DNA from: Bacillus sp. RO2
Lineage (GTDB): Bacteria; Bacillota; Bacilli; Bacillales; Bacillaceae_I
Length of the DNA stretch: 64,000 nucleotides
Direction of reading: 5' to 3'
Assembly: GCF_012911845.1 (NCBI RefSeq)
Contig: NZ_JAAXCU010000036.1
Coordinates: 1 to 64,000 of the forward strand
The position numbers and the translations under genes were made by a program. The notes under the pieces are model-generated. The model had not been told where the DNA came from, did no database searches, and saw only the letters and a list, made by a program, of their open reading frames with translations. Shown in pieces: positions 11,853-20,776 of this stretch; position 1 is the stretch's first letter, and each line of letters opens with the position of its first letter.

Positions 11853-13115
11853 TTATATCAATAAATTAAATAACTGTTTGTCTTTATTAATTTCGATATA
11901 GGTAAATCCTTTCTTTTCCATACGTTCAATAATAGCAAAATAATCGTCAGGCTTGCGCAGTTCGACGCCGACCAACACCGGGCCCTTGTCTCGGTTATTT
12001 TTCTTGGTGTACTCAAATCGTGTGATATCGTCTGTTTCTCCCAAAACATCCTCCATAAATTCACGCAATGCACCTGCACGTTGAGGGAAGTTGACAATGA
12101 AATAGTGCTTAAGCCCTTCATAGATCAAGGACCTTTCTTTCATTTCTTGCATCCGGTCTAAATCATTGTTTCCTCCGCTCACAATACAGACTATCGTCTT
12201 ACCGGCGATCTCATCCTTATAAAAATCTAGTGCAGCAATAGACAAAGCTCCTGCCGGCTCGGCAATAATGGCATTCTCGTTATACAAATTTAAAATGGTG
12301 GTACAGACCTTCCCTTCTGGTACCAATACCACATCATCTACGAGGTCTTTGGTCATTTCAAACGGCAGCTCTCCTACCTGCTTCACAGCGGCTCCATCTA
12401 CAAAGCTATCAATCTCATTTAGTCGCACTACTTCATTTTGCGCTAATGATTGCTTCATACCTGGAGCACCGAATGGTTCCACACCAATTAATTTTGTATG
12501 GGGACGCTTTTCTTTCAGATAGGACCCGACACCCGAGATTAGCCCTCCTCCTCCTATACTCATAAACACATGAGAACACTCTTCCTGCAGTTGCTCAGAA
12601 ATTTCCAAGCCTACTGTTGCCTGTCCTGTAATGGTTAACCTGTCGTCAAATGGGTGGATAAATTTCATCTCTTCCATTTCACAAACTTTCATCGCCTGCT
12701 GATAGGAATCGTCGTATGTGTCGCCTGTAAGAACTACATCTGTAAACTCGCCACCAAAAAACTCTACTCGTGACACTTTTTGGCGCGGTGTTGTCGTCGG
12801 CATAAAGATCTTCCCTTTTATTCCAAGCTTTTTGCACGCATAGGCAACTCCTTGTGCATGGTTGCCTGCACTCGCACACACCACCCCTTTTGATCGTTGT
12901 TCCTCTGTTAGACTATGAACCGAATAGTATGCTCCTCTAATTTTAAAGGACCTTACCACTTGTTGGTCTTCCCGTTTAAGGTACACCTTACAGTTATATC
13001 TTTCTGATAGAATGGTATCGAGCTGAAGCGGGGTTCTGACAACCACATCCTTCAGTACCTCATAAGCATGCTCCACTTCTTCAGTTGTTACTCTTGTCTG
13101 TAATGCTTTTGCCAA
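11853..13115 (-). CDS. ilvA: Threonine dehydratase (biosynthetic) IlvA
   Basis: IlvA is the PLP enzyme that deaminates threonine to 2-oxobutanoate, the first isoleucine-specific step. RSFKIRGAY holds the Schiff-base Lys near residue 60, SAGNHAQGVA is the phosphate/PLP loop, and SIGGGGLISG is the Gly-rich loop. A single ACT-like regulatory domain forms the last 90 residues. The 420 residues match B. subtilis IlvA (422). The start is TTG, preceded by AAAGGAG. It has its own terminator and sits upstream of, and in the same direction as, the ilv-leu operon. Confidence 0.96.
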   Translation of the reverse strand: MAKALQTRVTTEEVEHAYEVLKDVVVRTPLQLDTILSERYNCKVYLKREDQQVVRSFKIRGAYYSVHSLTEEQRSKGVVCASAGNHAQGVAYACKKLGIKGKIFMPTTTPRQKVSRVEFFGGEFTDVVLTGDTYDDSYQQAMKVCEMEEMKFIHPFDDRLTITGQATVGLEISEQLQEECSHVFMSIGGGGLISGVGSYLKEKRPHTKLIGVEPFGAPGMKQSLAQNEVVRLNEIDSFVDGAAVKQVGELPFEMTKDLVDDVVLVPEGKVCTTILNLYNENAIIAEPAGALSIAALDFYKDEIAGKTIVCIVSGGNNDLDRMQEMKERSLIYEGLKHYFIVNFPQRAGALREFMEDVLGETDDITRFEYTKKNNRDKGPVLVGVELRKPDDYFAIIERMEKKGFTYIEINKDKQLFNLLI

Positions 13116-13139
13116 TCTTACCGCTCCTTTCTTTAATCG

Positions 13140-13190
13140 AAAAATGAATATTGTGAATTATTGTACAACATATTGTTTTAAAAAGTCACG
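13140..13190 (-). promoter_or_regulatory. Possible ilvA promoter
   Basis: GTGACT and TACAAT are 18 bp apart on the minus strand upstream of ilvA. The -10 is good and the -35 weak, so this is tentative. Confidence 0.4.
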
Positions 13191-13213
13191 ATGAAATTTT
13201 CACTAATACATAT

Positions 13214-13251
13214 AAAAAAGCATTCGACATCTTTAACTCGTTGTCGGATGC
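13214..13251 (-). terminator. Terminator of the FhuF-like gene
   Basis: GCATCCGACA and TGTCGAATGC form a stem followed by TTTTTT on the minus strand. The 5' arm overlaps the last codons of the gene ending at 13233. Confidence 0.85.
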
Positions 13252-14027
13252 TCTGCTAACACTTTATCAAATTTCTCTTGCCGTTCCGATTTTTTCATTC
13301 TTGGACAGGTATAACATAAATGCCCTCCTTCTGTTTGATAAGCAAGACAACAAGAAGGTTTTATAGGCATCGGATCATTTAAATTCCAAGGATTATCAAT
13401 AAATATTAACTTTTTTGCATAGGGATGTTTTGTGGTATTCATTCCCATGCAAGATGAAGGATTTCCATTCTTAAACTTTCCCACGTTTTTTTCATATTGC
13501 AACTTATATCTTTCAGGAAGACTAGAATGCTTCATCCGGTCTGAAATCCAATAAAGACTATGAGTAGCCTGGTACCACATATGTAAAAGATGGTTGCTAT
13601 CTGACCTAGAGTGCATTTGCTTATATACGGGATTCATTATATCTTTATAAAATTCTTCCACCCACTCTATGTCCCCTTTTTCAACTATATCCTTCGAATG
13701 AATGACAAATGAAATCAGCATCGTTCCTCGTTGATTTTTATATAGTTGCAGTTTAATATTTTCTGTAGTGATCTTCCATCCATCCGAAGATAAAAAATGC
13801 ATAGACCCACATAAATATCCAAACCAGCCTGCAAGGTACATGACAGTAACATCTTTGGTCGTTGCCTTGATTTCCTCTCCATAGATATCCATTAATTTTT
13901 GTAGAATATCAGAATATACTAATTCCCTTATCCGACATTCCCAGACAGCATCCACTTTCTCTTGGTTCGTCATATAAAAGAAATTCTCCATCTGCTCCCA
14001 TGTCCATCCTTGTGCTTGAAGCTCCAT
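13233..14027 (-). CDS. FhuF-like siderophore-iron reductase
   Basis: The 264-residue protein ends with CCLAYQTEGGHLCYTCPRMK. Two adjacent Cys, then a CxxC about ten residues later, is the [2Fe-2S] ligand pattern of the FhuF family, which reduces ferric siderophores in the cytoplasm to release iron. There is no signal peptide. It lies 60 bp downstream of a siderophore-binding lipoprotein on the same strand, which supports an iron role. A terminator sits in that gap, so expression may depend on read-through. Family assignment is good; the siderophore is unknown. Confidence 0.78.
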   Translation of the reverse strand: MELQAQGWTWEQMENFFYMTNQEKVDAVWECRIRELVYSDILQKLMDIYGEEIKATTKDVTVMYLAGWFGYLCGSMHFLSSDGWKITTENIKLQLYKNQRGTMLISFVIHSKDIVEKGDIEWVEEFYKDIMNPVYKQMHSRSDSNHLLHMWYQATHSLYWISDRMKHSSLPERYKLQYEKNVGKFKNGNPSSCMGMNTTKHPYAKKLIFIDNPWNLNDPMPIKPSCCLAYQTEGGHLCYTCPRMKKSERQEKFDKVLAEHPTTS

Positions 14028-14045
14028 CTGCTCCCTCCTTTTATA

Positions 14046-14075
14046 AAAAGAAGGCTGACAGCATATGTCAACCTT
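14046..14075 (-). terminator. Terminator after the siderophore-binding lipoprotein
   Basis: AAGGTTGACA and TGTCAGCCTT pair around a five-base loop and are followed by CTTTTTA on the minus strand. It lies between the lipoprotein and the FhuF-like gene and may set a lower level for the latter. Confidence 0.8.
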
Positions 14076-14087
14076 CCCTATTCTTCC

Positions 14088-15077
14088 TTACATTTCTTCC
14101 ATATACTTCACGATATCTTCTAATAGAAGATTTGCAGCTTTAATTCCACCAGATAGGTTCCAAATGATTTCATCTACTTTGTAGGCAGAATCCGTTTTTG
14201 CAACATTTAGCTTTTCATAAAGAGGATGCTGCATCCAAGCTTCTTGCATTTTTGTTCCGCCTTTTTCCTCATCATAGTCGGCATTGAAATAGAACATTAT
14301 GTCTCCATCCATGCTGCTCATCTGTTCTTCTGTAATGACTTCCATGAAATCATCTTTATCTTGTGCTTCTGGACGTGCAAATCCTAAGTCAGAAAGAATC
14401 GTTCCAGCAAATGTATCTTTTTGATAGATACGAACTGTCGTCGGTAAGAAACGGACAACGGATATTTCCATATCCAATTTATCTGCAAGCTTCCCTTTCA
14501 CTTCTTCTACATGCTTATCGTAATTTGCCATCGCTTCTTTGCCTTCAGCCTCTTTGTTCAATGCTTTTGCATATAGTTCAAAGTTTTGCTTCCAATCACC
14601 TGCTAAATCTTCTGAGAATACAGTTGGTGCTATCGCTTCTAATTGTTCATAAATTTCTTCATGACGGATCTTGTTTCCAATAATCAAGTCAGGTTGAAGA
14701 CTTGCAATCGTTTCAAGGTTTGGTGCTGTTTCTTCCCCCAGCTCCGTTACCTCTTCCATTTCGTCTTTGATATGAGCGTACCATTCCGTCCCTACACCAG
14801 GACTAGCAGCACCGATAGGAGTTACACCAAGTTCCAATACAGCTTCTGTTCCTTCGTTTGTAAGTACAACCACTTTTTGCGGCGTATCTTCAATAGTTGT
14901 TTCCCCCATTGCATGTTGAACCGTGTATTCTGTCAGCTCTTCCGTTTTTACTGCTTCATCGCCCTTAGAACTGTTCACTGTATCGCTTCCTGTATTGTTT
15001 GCCCCGCATCCAGCTAAAATTAATGCCAATATACTGAATGCAAGCAGTAATTGAATAAACCCTTTATTCTTTCTCAT
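14088..15077 (-). CDS. Iron-siderophore ABC transporter substrate-binding lipoprotein
   Basis: The N-terminus is a lipoprotein signal: a charged MRKNKG, a hydrophobic stretch and the lipobox LILAGC, with Cys near residue 24. The rest is a class III periplasmic-binding protein (FecB/FhuD type, 329 aa) with the VVVLTNEGTEAVLELG and LQPDLIIGNKIRHEEIYEQL motifs. It resembles the B. subtilis YfiY group. It would deliver a ferric siderophore to an ABC permease, which is not encoded in the window. A strong Fur box lies 43 bp upstream of the start. Confidence 0.9.
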   Translation of the reverse strand: MRKNKGFIQLLLAFSILALILAGCGANNTGSDTVNSSKGDEAVKTEELTEYTVQHAMGETTIEDTPQKVVVLTNEGTEAVLELGVTPIGAASPGVGTEWYAHIKDEMEEVTELGEETAPNLETIASLQPDLIIGNKIRHEEIYEQLEAIAPTVFSEDLAGDWKQNFELYAKALNKEAEGKEAMANYDKHVEEVKGKLADKLDMEISVVRFLPTTVRIYQKDTFAGTILSDLGFARPEAQDKDDFMEVITEEQMSSMDGDIMFYFNADYDEEKGGTKMQEAWMQHPLYEKLNVAKTDSAYKVDEIIWNLSGGIKAANLLLEDIVKYMEEM

Positions 15078-15120
15078 TTCTATCTCCCTTTCTTTTGACT
15101 GTGATTCAGTCTATGTAATT

Positions 15121-15139
15121 GATAATGATTTTCATTATT
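15121..15139 (-). promoter_or_regulatory. Fur box
   Basis: GATAATGATTTTCATTATT matches the 19-bp Fur consensus GATAATGATAATCATTATC at 17 positions. It overlaps the promoter region of the lipoprotein gene ending at 14088, so that gene should be induced when iron is scarce. Confidence 0.88.
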
Positions 15140-15309
15140 ATTATAGGTCGCATAGAATAGGAAATCTATGCACTTTTTGAACATTTTGCATGGACTTTTT
15201 GACACACGATTATTTTCAGGCACCGTTTCGGACAAAGGCTGTAGTGGTTTGTTACAATATGCCTTATGAAATAATGGAACATTTAAGCATATGAAAAGAG
15301 GGATAGAAG

Positions 15310-16155
15310 TTGTTGAACAGTGGGTTAGTGCTTGAAGGCGGAGGTATGCGCGGAGTATATACTGCCGGAATTTTAGAATATTTTATGGAAAAGGACTTAT
15401 ACTTTCCATATGTGATTGGCGTTTCTGCCGGAGCTTGTATGGCAGCTTCCTATCTATCCAGACAGCCAGGTAGAAACAAAAAGGTAAATATCGACTTCGT
15501 TGGAGACCCTAGATATCTTTCCTATCGAAACTATTGGAAAAAACGACAGATGTTTGACATGGACTTTTTATTTGATGAAATCCCAAATAAACTTGTTCCT
15601 TATGACTATGAGACATTCTTGAACAGAACAGAGCGGTTTGTGGTTGTGACGACGGATTGTCTGACTGGTGAGCCCATCTATTACAACATGGATCAACATG
15701 GAGAAGATATGCTCCAACTGATACGTGCATCAAGCTCTCTTCCCTTTGTTGCACCAAGTGTTGCCTATCAAGACAAAATGCTCTTAGACGGGGGAATCAT
15801 TGATCCTATTCCATTAAAAAAAGCACAAAAAGATGGCTTTGAGAAAAATGTTGTTATCTTGACAAAGCCTATTGGCTACAAAAAGAAAGCAAGCAGATTT
15901 TCTTCTCTTTTCAAATACAAGCCGTATCCGATTATCTCAGATCGTCTTCAGACACGGTATAAGCTCTATAATGACACGTTGGACTATGTGGCATCAGAGA
16001 AGAATACTGGCTCTACTTTTGTATTTCAACCAAGCAAGCCTATCCCTGTAGGCAGAATGGAACGAAAAAAGGAACGCCTTCAAGCACTTTATGAACTAGG
16101 GTATGAAGATGCAGAAAAAAATTACAATGCACTACAAGATTTTTTACAAAACTAA
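15310..16155 (+). CDS. Patatin-like phospholipase family protein
   Basis: This is a serine lipid acyl hydrolase of the patatin fold, near the bacterial YjjU/RssA group. The oxyanion motif GGGMRG lies at residues 9-14, the nucleophile elbow GVSAG is near residue 40, and the catalytic Asp is in DGG near residue 160. There is no signal peptide, so it is cytoplasmic. The start is TTG at 15310, behind AGAGGGA; a second TTG follows immediately. At 281 residues it has the usual length. It may be co-transcribed with the exporter that begins 20 bp downstream. Confidence 0.88.
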   Translation: MLNSGLVLEGGGMRGVYTAGILEYFMEKDLYFPYVIGVSAGACMAASYLSRQPGRNKKVNIDFVGDPRYLSYRNYWKKRQMFDMDFLFDEIPNKLVPYDYETFLNRTERFVVVTTDCLTGEPIYYNMDQHGEDMLQLIRASSSLPFVAPSVAYQDKMLLDGGIIDPIPLKKAQKDGFEKNVVILTKPIGYKKKASRFSSLFKYKPYPIISDRLQTRYKLYNDTLDYVASEKNTGSTFVFQPSKPIPVGRMERKKERLQALYELGYEDAEKNYNALQDFLQN

Positions 16156-16175
16156 GATAGAAACTGGTGAGACAA

Positions 16176-17543
16176 ATGGCATCACACGCTGCCGATATTA
16201 AAGAATTAAATCAACCTGTATTAGAAGAAAATAAAATCATCCTTATCTGGAGCGCAACCGTTTGGCTTGTAGTCATGAATACAACGATGTTCAATGTTGC
16301 CTTGCCAAGTGTATTGAGCGAGCTGAGCCTATCCTCCTCCACCGCTTCATGGATTGTATCTGGCTATTCCATCGTTTTCGCCATTGCAACCTTGACATAT
16401 AGCAGATTATCGGATTTTTTACCGATTAGGAAGTTACTAAGCATTGGACTTAGCTTGTTAGCCATTTCCTCGATTATTGGTTTCTTTTCGCAAGATTTTA
16501 TCTGGTTATTGTCCGCAAGACTCTTGCAAGCTGCGGGTGCTGGGGCTGTACCGGGGCTTGCTATGGTGTTGGCGGGACGTTATATCCCTATTTCAAGAAG
16601 AGGAAAAGCGATGGCCTTCATTTCTTCTGCCGCCTCCCTCGGATTTGGACTTGGTCCAGTAATTGGGGGACTGATCACCCAATACTTGGGCTGGCATTTT
16701 CTTTTCGTCGTGACAGGATTCGTTTTATTGCTACTACCGCTGTTTCGAAAACTATTACCTCAAGAAGAAACACAAAAAATTAAATTCGACTACCTTGGTG
16801 GTTTGTTAATTGGGATTGGAGTAACAGGACTTTTACTATACCTTTCCACTTTTAAGGTTCCAATTTTGATGGTGAGTATTGCAGCACTCTTATGGCTATG
16901 GAGACATATTCAAAAAGTTTCTACTCCGTTCATCCAACCGGCATTGTTAAAAAACGGACAGTTTGTGAACCTATTGGTTATTGGATTTGGTGCATTTGTT
17001 TCGCATTTCTCAGCGTTATTCTTAATGCCCATTATGTTGGCTGTGATATTTAACAAGGAACCGGCAACGATCGGATTGCTTATTTTTCCCGGGGCGATTC
17101 TTTCTGCTATCGCCGCTCAATTTATCGGCAGATTTATCGACCGCTTTGGCAATATGCCACTGATTTTGTTCGGTCAGGTGTTTTTAATCATCGCGACATT
17201 ATCATTCGGGCTGCTCGGGAACTTTTCCCCTTATGTGATTTTGGTTACCTATATGTTCATGAGTACAGGATTTTCAGCACTCACATCAAGTATTTCCAAT
17301 GAGATTTCAAGGATTTTGGATAAGTCGGAGCTTGGTGCAGGTATGGGGATTGCCCAGCTTGTTCAATTTTTCGGCGGTGCTTTTGGAGTGGCATTGACTG
17401 GATTGTTGATTGTGTGGCAAGGAGACTTGCCTGAGGGAGAGATATATCGCAATATTTTCCTTGGAGTTACAGGGCTATTGTTACTTACCTCCATTGTGTT
17501 TTATCAGTATAAAAGAAGTAAGGTGAGACAGCTTGCTAACTAA
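16176..17543 (+). CDS. MFS exporter, 14-TM Tet(L)/DHA2 type
   Basis: This is a proton-driven efflux transporter. The protein is about 455 residues, the size of Tet(L)/Tet(K). It opens with WLVVMNTTMFNVALPSVLSEL, has the antiporter motif C around GPVIGG near residue 165, and alternates hydrophobic helices to the C-terminus. I take the ATG at 16176 because GGTGAG lies just upstream; a GTG at 16167 overlaps that site. The substrate cannot be named: Tet(L) relatives move tetracycline, cations or other drugs. It follows the patatin gene closely. Confidence 0.85.
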   Translation: MASHAADIKELNQPVLEENKIILIWSATVWLVVMNTTMFNVALPSVLSELSLSSSTASWIVSGYSIVFAIATLTYSRLSDFLPIRKLLSIGLSLLAISSIIGFFSQDFIWLLSARLLQAAGAGAVPGLAMVLAGRYIPISRRGKAMAFISSAASLGFGLGPVIGGLITQYLGWHFLFVVTGFVLLLLPLFRKLLPQEETQKIKFDYLGGLLIGIGVTGLLLYLSTFKVPILMVSIAALLWLWRHIQKVSTPFIQPALLKNGQFVNLLVIGFGAFVSHFSALFLMPIMLAVIFNKEPATIGLLIFPGAILSAIAAQFIGRFIDRFGNMPLILFGQVFLIIATLSFGLLGNFSPYVILVTYMFMSTGFSALTSSISNEISRILDKSELGAGMGIAQLVQFFGGAFGVALTGLLIVWQGDLPEGEIYRNIFLGVTGLLLLTSIVFYQYKRSKVRQLAN

Positions 17544-17667
17544 TTAAACGAGGAAAATGGCATCAAGTAGCAATATTTGTGGTCTTCGCTCCAAAAACGC
17601 TATTGAATAAATCGAACCTGGAATTGTTGAGCTTGTTCGATGCCAATACTTAATCATATAAAGTAAA

Positions 17668-17933
17668 TTTGGCATCGTTCAGCTTCTTAGATGACAAATC
17701 TCCTTCGTATTGTGTAAGTTTGGCATCATTTAGCTTGTTCGACGACAAATCTCCATCATATTGTGAAAGTTTGGCATCGTTCAGCTTCTTAGATGACAAT
17801 CTCCTTCGTATTGAGCAAGATTGGCATCGTTCAGCTTCTTAGATGACAAATCTCCTTCGTATTGAGCAAATTTGGCATCATTCCTTATCTTAGATGACAA
17901 ATCTCCTTCGTAATGAACTAATATGGCATCGTA
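17668..17933. repeat. 51-bp intergenic tandem repeat, five copies and a partial sixth
   Basis: Units beginning TTTGGCATCGTTCAGCTTCT or a variant start at 17668, 17719, 17770, 17820, 17871 and (partial) 17922. Spacing is 51 bp except for one 50-bp unit that lost an A. Every unit carries GACAAATCTCC or a variant. The repeats fill the gap between the exporter and the AAA+ gene. The stretch 17544-17667 has no gene, although GGCATC motifs recur in it. Confidence 0.92.
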
Positions 17934-18040
17934 TTAAAACATAAACTCCAGTCCATGCATATCTTTTGTTATTGCCTCCATTCCATTTTCTCAGTAAAAT
18001 AAGGGAAGAAATAACTACAAAAAATGGAAGAAGGACATGC

Positions 18041-19315
18041 ATGCAAAAAACACCTTACTTAATTCATTTCAATGAAAAAGACCGCGAAAAGATCGGAAGC
18101 TATTATGATTTTGGTTTTGTGGTCAGCAAACTGAAAAATGCTTTACACAATAAATATGGCACCGACTTTCACCTGTACGCAGATGATGAAACATCGAATG
18201 AAATTTGGGAAGTACTTGAAGAGGACTTGGAGATACATCCAGAAAAAGTGGAAGCTGTTACTCATGTATTTGATGGTTTAGAAACGAGAACAATCTCATC
18301 CAATCATAACCATGACCGGCTCGAATTTATTATTAAACCACGTCTTTCCAACACTCTATATTACTATAAAGAGTACGAAGTGGCTGTGGTCAGATGCCCT
18401 ATTTTTCAAACTCATACCGAGACCAATCATGATTTCATTTTGGCCAAAAGCAATGATGGCCTCTTAACCTTTCTCAACTATGTAATTAAAAGGAAGCGGG
18501 ACTACACCAAGAACTATGTCACAGTATTTACGGATACGGAAAATGGGATTGAAAGCACCAAAGAGAAAATCACCACGTTTGTTACACGTGATGATGTCTT
18601 TTTAGAAGACTCTCTTAAAAAAGAAATCTATCGTTCTATCGACGAGTTCTTTACAGATAGCGGCTCTTTTTTTAAAACTTATGACATTCCCTATAAAAGA
18701 GGGATCTTGCTTTACGGAAAGCCTGGTAATGGAAAAACTACTCTAGTGAAGTCCATTGCCAACAGCATTACCGCTCCTGTTGCATACTGGCAGATCACAG
18801 AGCATACTTCCAGCTACTCCATACATGAAGTGTTTTCAACTGTAAACAGAATGACACCTATGGCTTTGGTGATAGAAGATATTGATTCGATGCCAATAGA
18901 AGTCAGGTCCGTCTTTTTGAACACACTGGATGGTGCAACATCTAAGGAAGGCATCTTCCTCATTGGAACAACCAACTATCCGGAGAAAATTGACCCTGCC
19001 CTTATTAATCGTTCCGGACGTTTTGACAGAGCATACGAAATTAAACTACCTACTCTGGAGTTAAGAATGGGCTATTTGAAAAAGAAGAAGATGCTTCAAT
19101 TTATTTCAGAGGAAGAATTAATGAAGATTAATCAGCTGACAGATGGATTCTCCTATGCTCAGTTGAATGAGTTGTACACTTCTGTCGCCCTGCAGTGGCA
19201 TTATGAAAAGGAAGTCGATGTGGAAAAGATTTGTGCCGACCTGCAGGCAGATAACAAGAAAAAGAAAAATTTCAAATGGGATACGGATGCTGAACAAGTA
19301 GGATTTATTAGATAA
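18041..19315 (+). CDS. yjoB: AAA+ ATPase, YjoB-like
   Basis: The 424 residues match B. subtilis YjoB (423), a cytoplasmic AAA+ ATPase of the FtsH/BCS1-like branch proposed to act as a chaperone or in protein degradation. Walker A is GKPGNGKTT (near residue 230), Walker B is ALVIEDIDSM, sensor 1 is IGTTNYPE, and the arginine-finger region is NRSGRFDRAYE. The N-terminal 200 residues form the family-specific domain. No protease domain is present. I chose the ATG at 18041, behind GAAGGA. In B. subtilis yjoB is under SigW; no convincing SigW promoter is visible here. Confidence 0.82.
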   Translation: MQKTPYLIHFNEKDREKIGSYYDFGFVVSKLKNALHNKYGTDFHLYADDETSNEIWEVLEEDLEIHPEKVEAVTHVFDGLETRTISSNHNHDRLEFIIKPRLSNTLYYYKEYEVAVVRCPIFQTHTETNHDFILAKSNDGLLTFLNYVIKRKRDYTKNYVTVFTDTENGIESTKEKITTFVTRDDVFLEDSLKKEIYRSIDEFFTDSGSFFKTYDIPYKRGILLYGKPGNGKTTLVKSIANSITAPVAYWQITEHTSSYSIHEVFSTVNRMTPMALVIEDIDSMPIEVRSVFLNTLDGATSKEGIFLIGTTNYPEKIDPALINRSGRFDRAYEIKLPTLELRMGYLKKKKMLQFISEEELMKINQLTDGFSYAQLNELYTSVALQWHYEKEVDVEKICADLQADNKKKKNFKWDTDAEQVGFIR

Positions 19316-19320
19316 GTAAA

Positions 19321-19360
19321 GCCTGAGACCTTATGCTGATTAGTGGAGGTCTCAGGCTTA
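19321..19360. terminator. Bidirectional terminator between yjoB and the DksA-like gene
   Basis: GCCTGAGACC and GGTCTCAGGC form a perfect 10-bp stem. The convergent genes end on either side of it. Confidence 0.85.
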
Positions 19361-19383
19361 TTTATTGATTATGGGACTATTAG

Positions 19384-19758
19384 TTATTCACCTTTATCAA
19401 ACTTCTCCTGCGCTCGAGCAGTTCGTTTCGCATATGGCAGTGCTTCAAGCCGCTCGAAAGGGATCTCTTCCCCAGTATCGACACAAATACCATACGTTCC
19501 TTCTTCTATTCTAGCTAATGCTTCTTCAATCTCACCTAGCAATTTTTCATCGATCTGTTCAAAAGTTTGTTCCTGTTCTCTTTCGACTCTCTCAGCGTTT
19601 CCTTCTGCTAAGTGGTTGCCAATCCCAGTAGTAATTTCACCGGAAGATTCGCGCATGGACTCGTCCAATAAACTGTTTTCCTGCTTTTCCTCTATGCTTT
19701 CTTTCATCTTTTCCAGTTTGGTTTGTAGTGTTTTCTGCTTATCTTTCGTTAGTGTCAT
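19384..19758 (-). CDS. DksA/TraR-family protein (YteA/YocK type) lacking zinc cysteines
   Basis: The 124-residue protein has an N-terminal charged coiled coil and a C-terminal YGICVDTGEEIPFERLEALP segment. That segment matches the DksA/TraR zinc-finger fold, but only one of the four usual cysteines remains; the others are Thr, Arg and Gln. Similar degenerate fingers occur in Bacillus general stress proteins YocK and YteA. A role in stress or in RNA polymerase modulation is inferred from the family. The gene stands alone, convergent with yjoB. Confidence 0.82.
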   Translation of the reverse strand: MTLTKDKQKTLQTKLEKMKESIEEKQENSLLDESMRESSGEITTGIGNHLAEGNAERVEREQEQTFEQIDEKLLGEIEEALARIEEGTYGICVDTGEEIPFERLEALPYAKRTARAQEKFDKGE

Positions 19759-19825
19759 TTCTATCTACTCCCTTCATCTATTGAAGGTATACCCTTAGGA
19801 GTACGAAATAAAACAAACCGTTATT

Positions 19826-20713
19826 CTAGGATAAAATTTCTGCTAATGCTTCATCTATTTTAGGATACTTGAATTGATATCCCTCTTTTTCCAACCTCTC
19901 AGGAATGACCCACCTGCTTTTCAAGATCAACTCTGTTTCCGTCCTAATGATGACAGCACCAATCTCGAGCATCCATCTTGGGGAAGGCAGCCCAATCTTT
20001 CTATTCATTTTCTCTCTCATTTCAGCCATGAATTGCTTGTTAGAGATAGGATTTGGAGCAGAGCAGTTGAAGAACCCTTGTAAGTCTTTTCTGTCTCTAA
20101 TGAAAAGCATGATTTGAAAAACATCCTCTATATGTACCCAGCTGAATATTTGTGTACCTGGCCCTTGAATCCCCCCCAGTCCATATGTGACCAAGTTTTT
20201 AAATGGAGTCATCACACCACCATCTTTTCCTAAGACAATGGCAATTCGCAATGCAGCTTGTCTTGTTTGTGGCAAGTTAAAATCAAAAAATGATTTCTCC
20301 CACTTTTTTGCAACCTCAACGGAAAAACCTTCTCCGATCTCCCCGGTAGCTTCCGACATTGGTCTGTCCTCAGCATGTCGGTAGATTGTTGCTGTACTAG
20401 AGTTGATCCATAATTCAGGAGGATTTGAAGAAGATTCGATTGCTTCTCCGAGAATTCTTGTCGTTTCCGTCCTAGAATCAAAAATTTCCTGTTTATTTTT
20501 TTCATTATAGCGGCAATCAACCGATTTTCCAGCCAGATTGATGACCAGCTCTGCATTGTCGACCGCTTTGGCAATTCTCTTCGTATCTGTCCAGGCCACG
20601 TGTTGAGGCTGTCTTGAAATGATGATAACTTCATAGTTTAGTTGAATGAACTGTTTTTCTATGTATTTTCCAATAAATCCGGTTCCTCCTGCGAGAACAA
20701 CTTTTTTCTTCAA
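19826..20713 (-). CDS. yfhF: TIGR01777-family NAD(P)-binding epimerase-like protein (YfhF)
   Basis: This is an SDR/epimerase-like protein of 295 residues. The dinucleotide loop VVLAGGTGFIGKY lies at the N-terminus, and INLAGKSVDCRYNEKNK with later FSWVHIEDV and FNCSAPNPISNKQF blocks are typical of the TIGR01777 group that includes B. subtilis YfhF and E. coli YfcH. The substrate is unknown for the family. It stands between the DksA-like gene and an RsbR paralogue, with no clear operon partner. Confidence 0.88.
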   Translation of the reverse strand: MKKKVVLAGGTGFIGKYIEKQFIQLNYEVIIISRQPQHVAWTDTKRIAKAVDNAELVINLAGKSVDCRYNEKNKQEIFDSRTETTRILGEAIESSSNPPELWINSSTATIYRHAEDRPMSEATGEIGEGFSVEVAKKWEKSFFDFNLPQTRQAALRIAIVLGKDGGVMTPFKNLVTYGLGGIQGPGTQIFSWVHIEDVFQIMLFIRDRKDLQGFFNCSAPNPISNKQFMAEMREKMNRKIGLPSPRWMLEIGAVIIRTETELILKSRWVIPERLEKEGYQFKYPKIDEALAEILS

Positions 20714-20776
20714 GGGTGTACCTATTTCCTTATCATTATTTAAAAAGCAAGCATTGATTTAATCTCACTCCAAGCC

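Noticed and set aside
17930-18040. SigW promoter before yjoB
   Set aside because: B. subtilis yjoB is SigW-dependent, but I found no TGAAAC with a CGTA at 16 bp here. The nearest AAAAC/CATA pair is poor.
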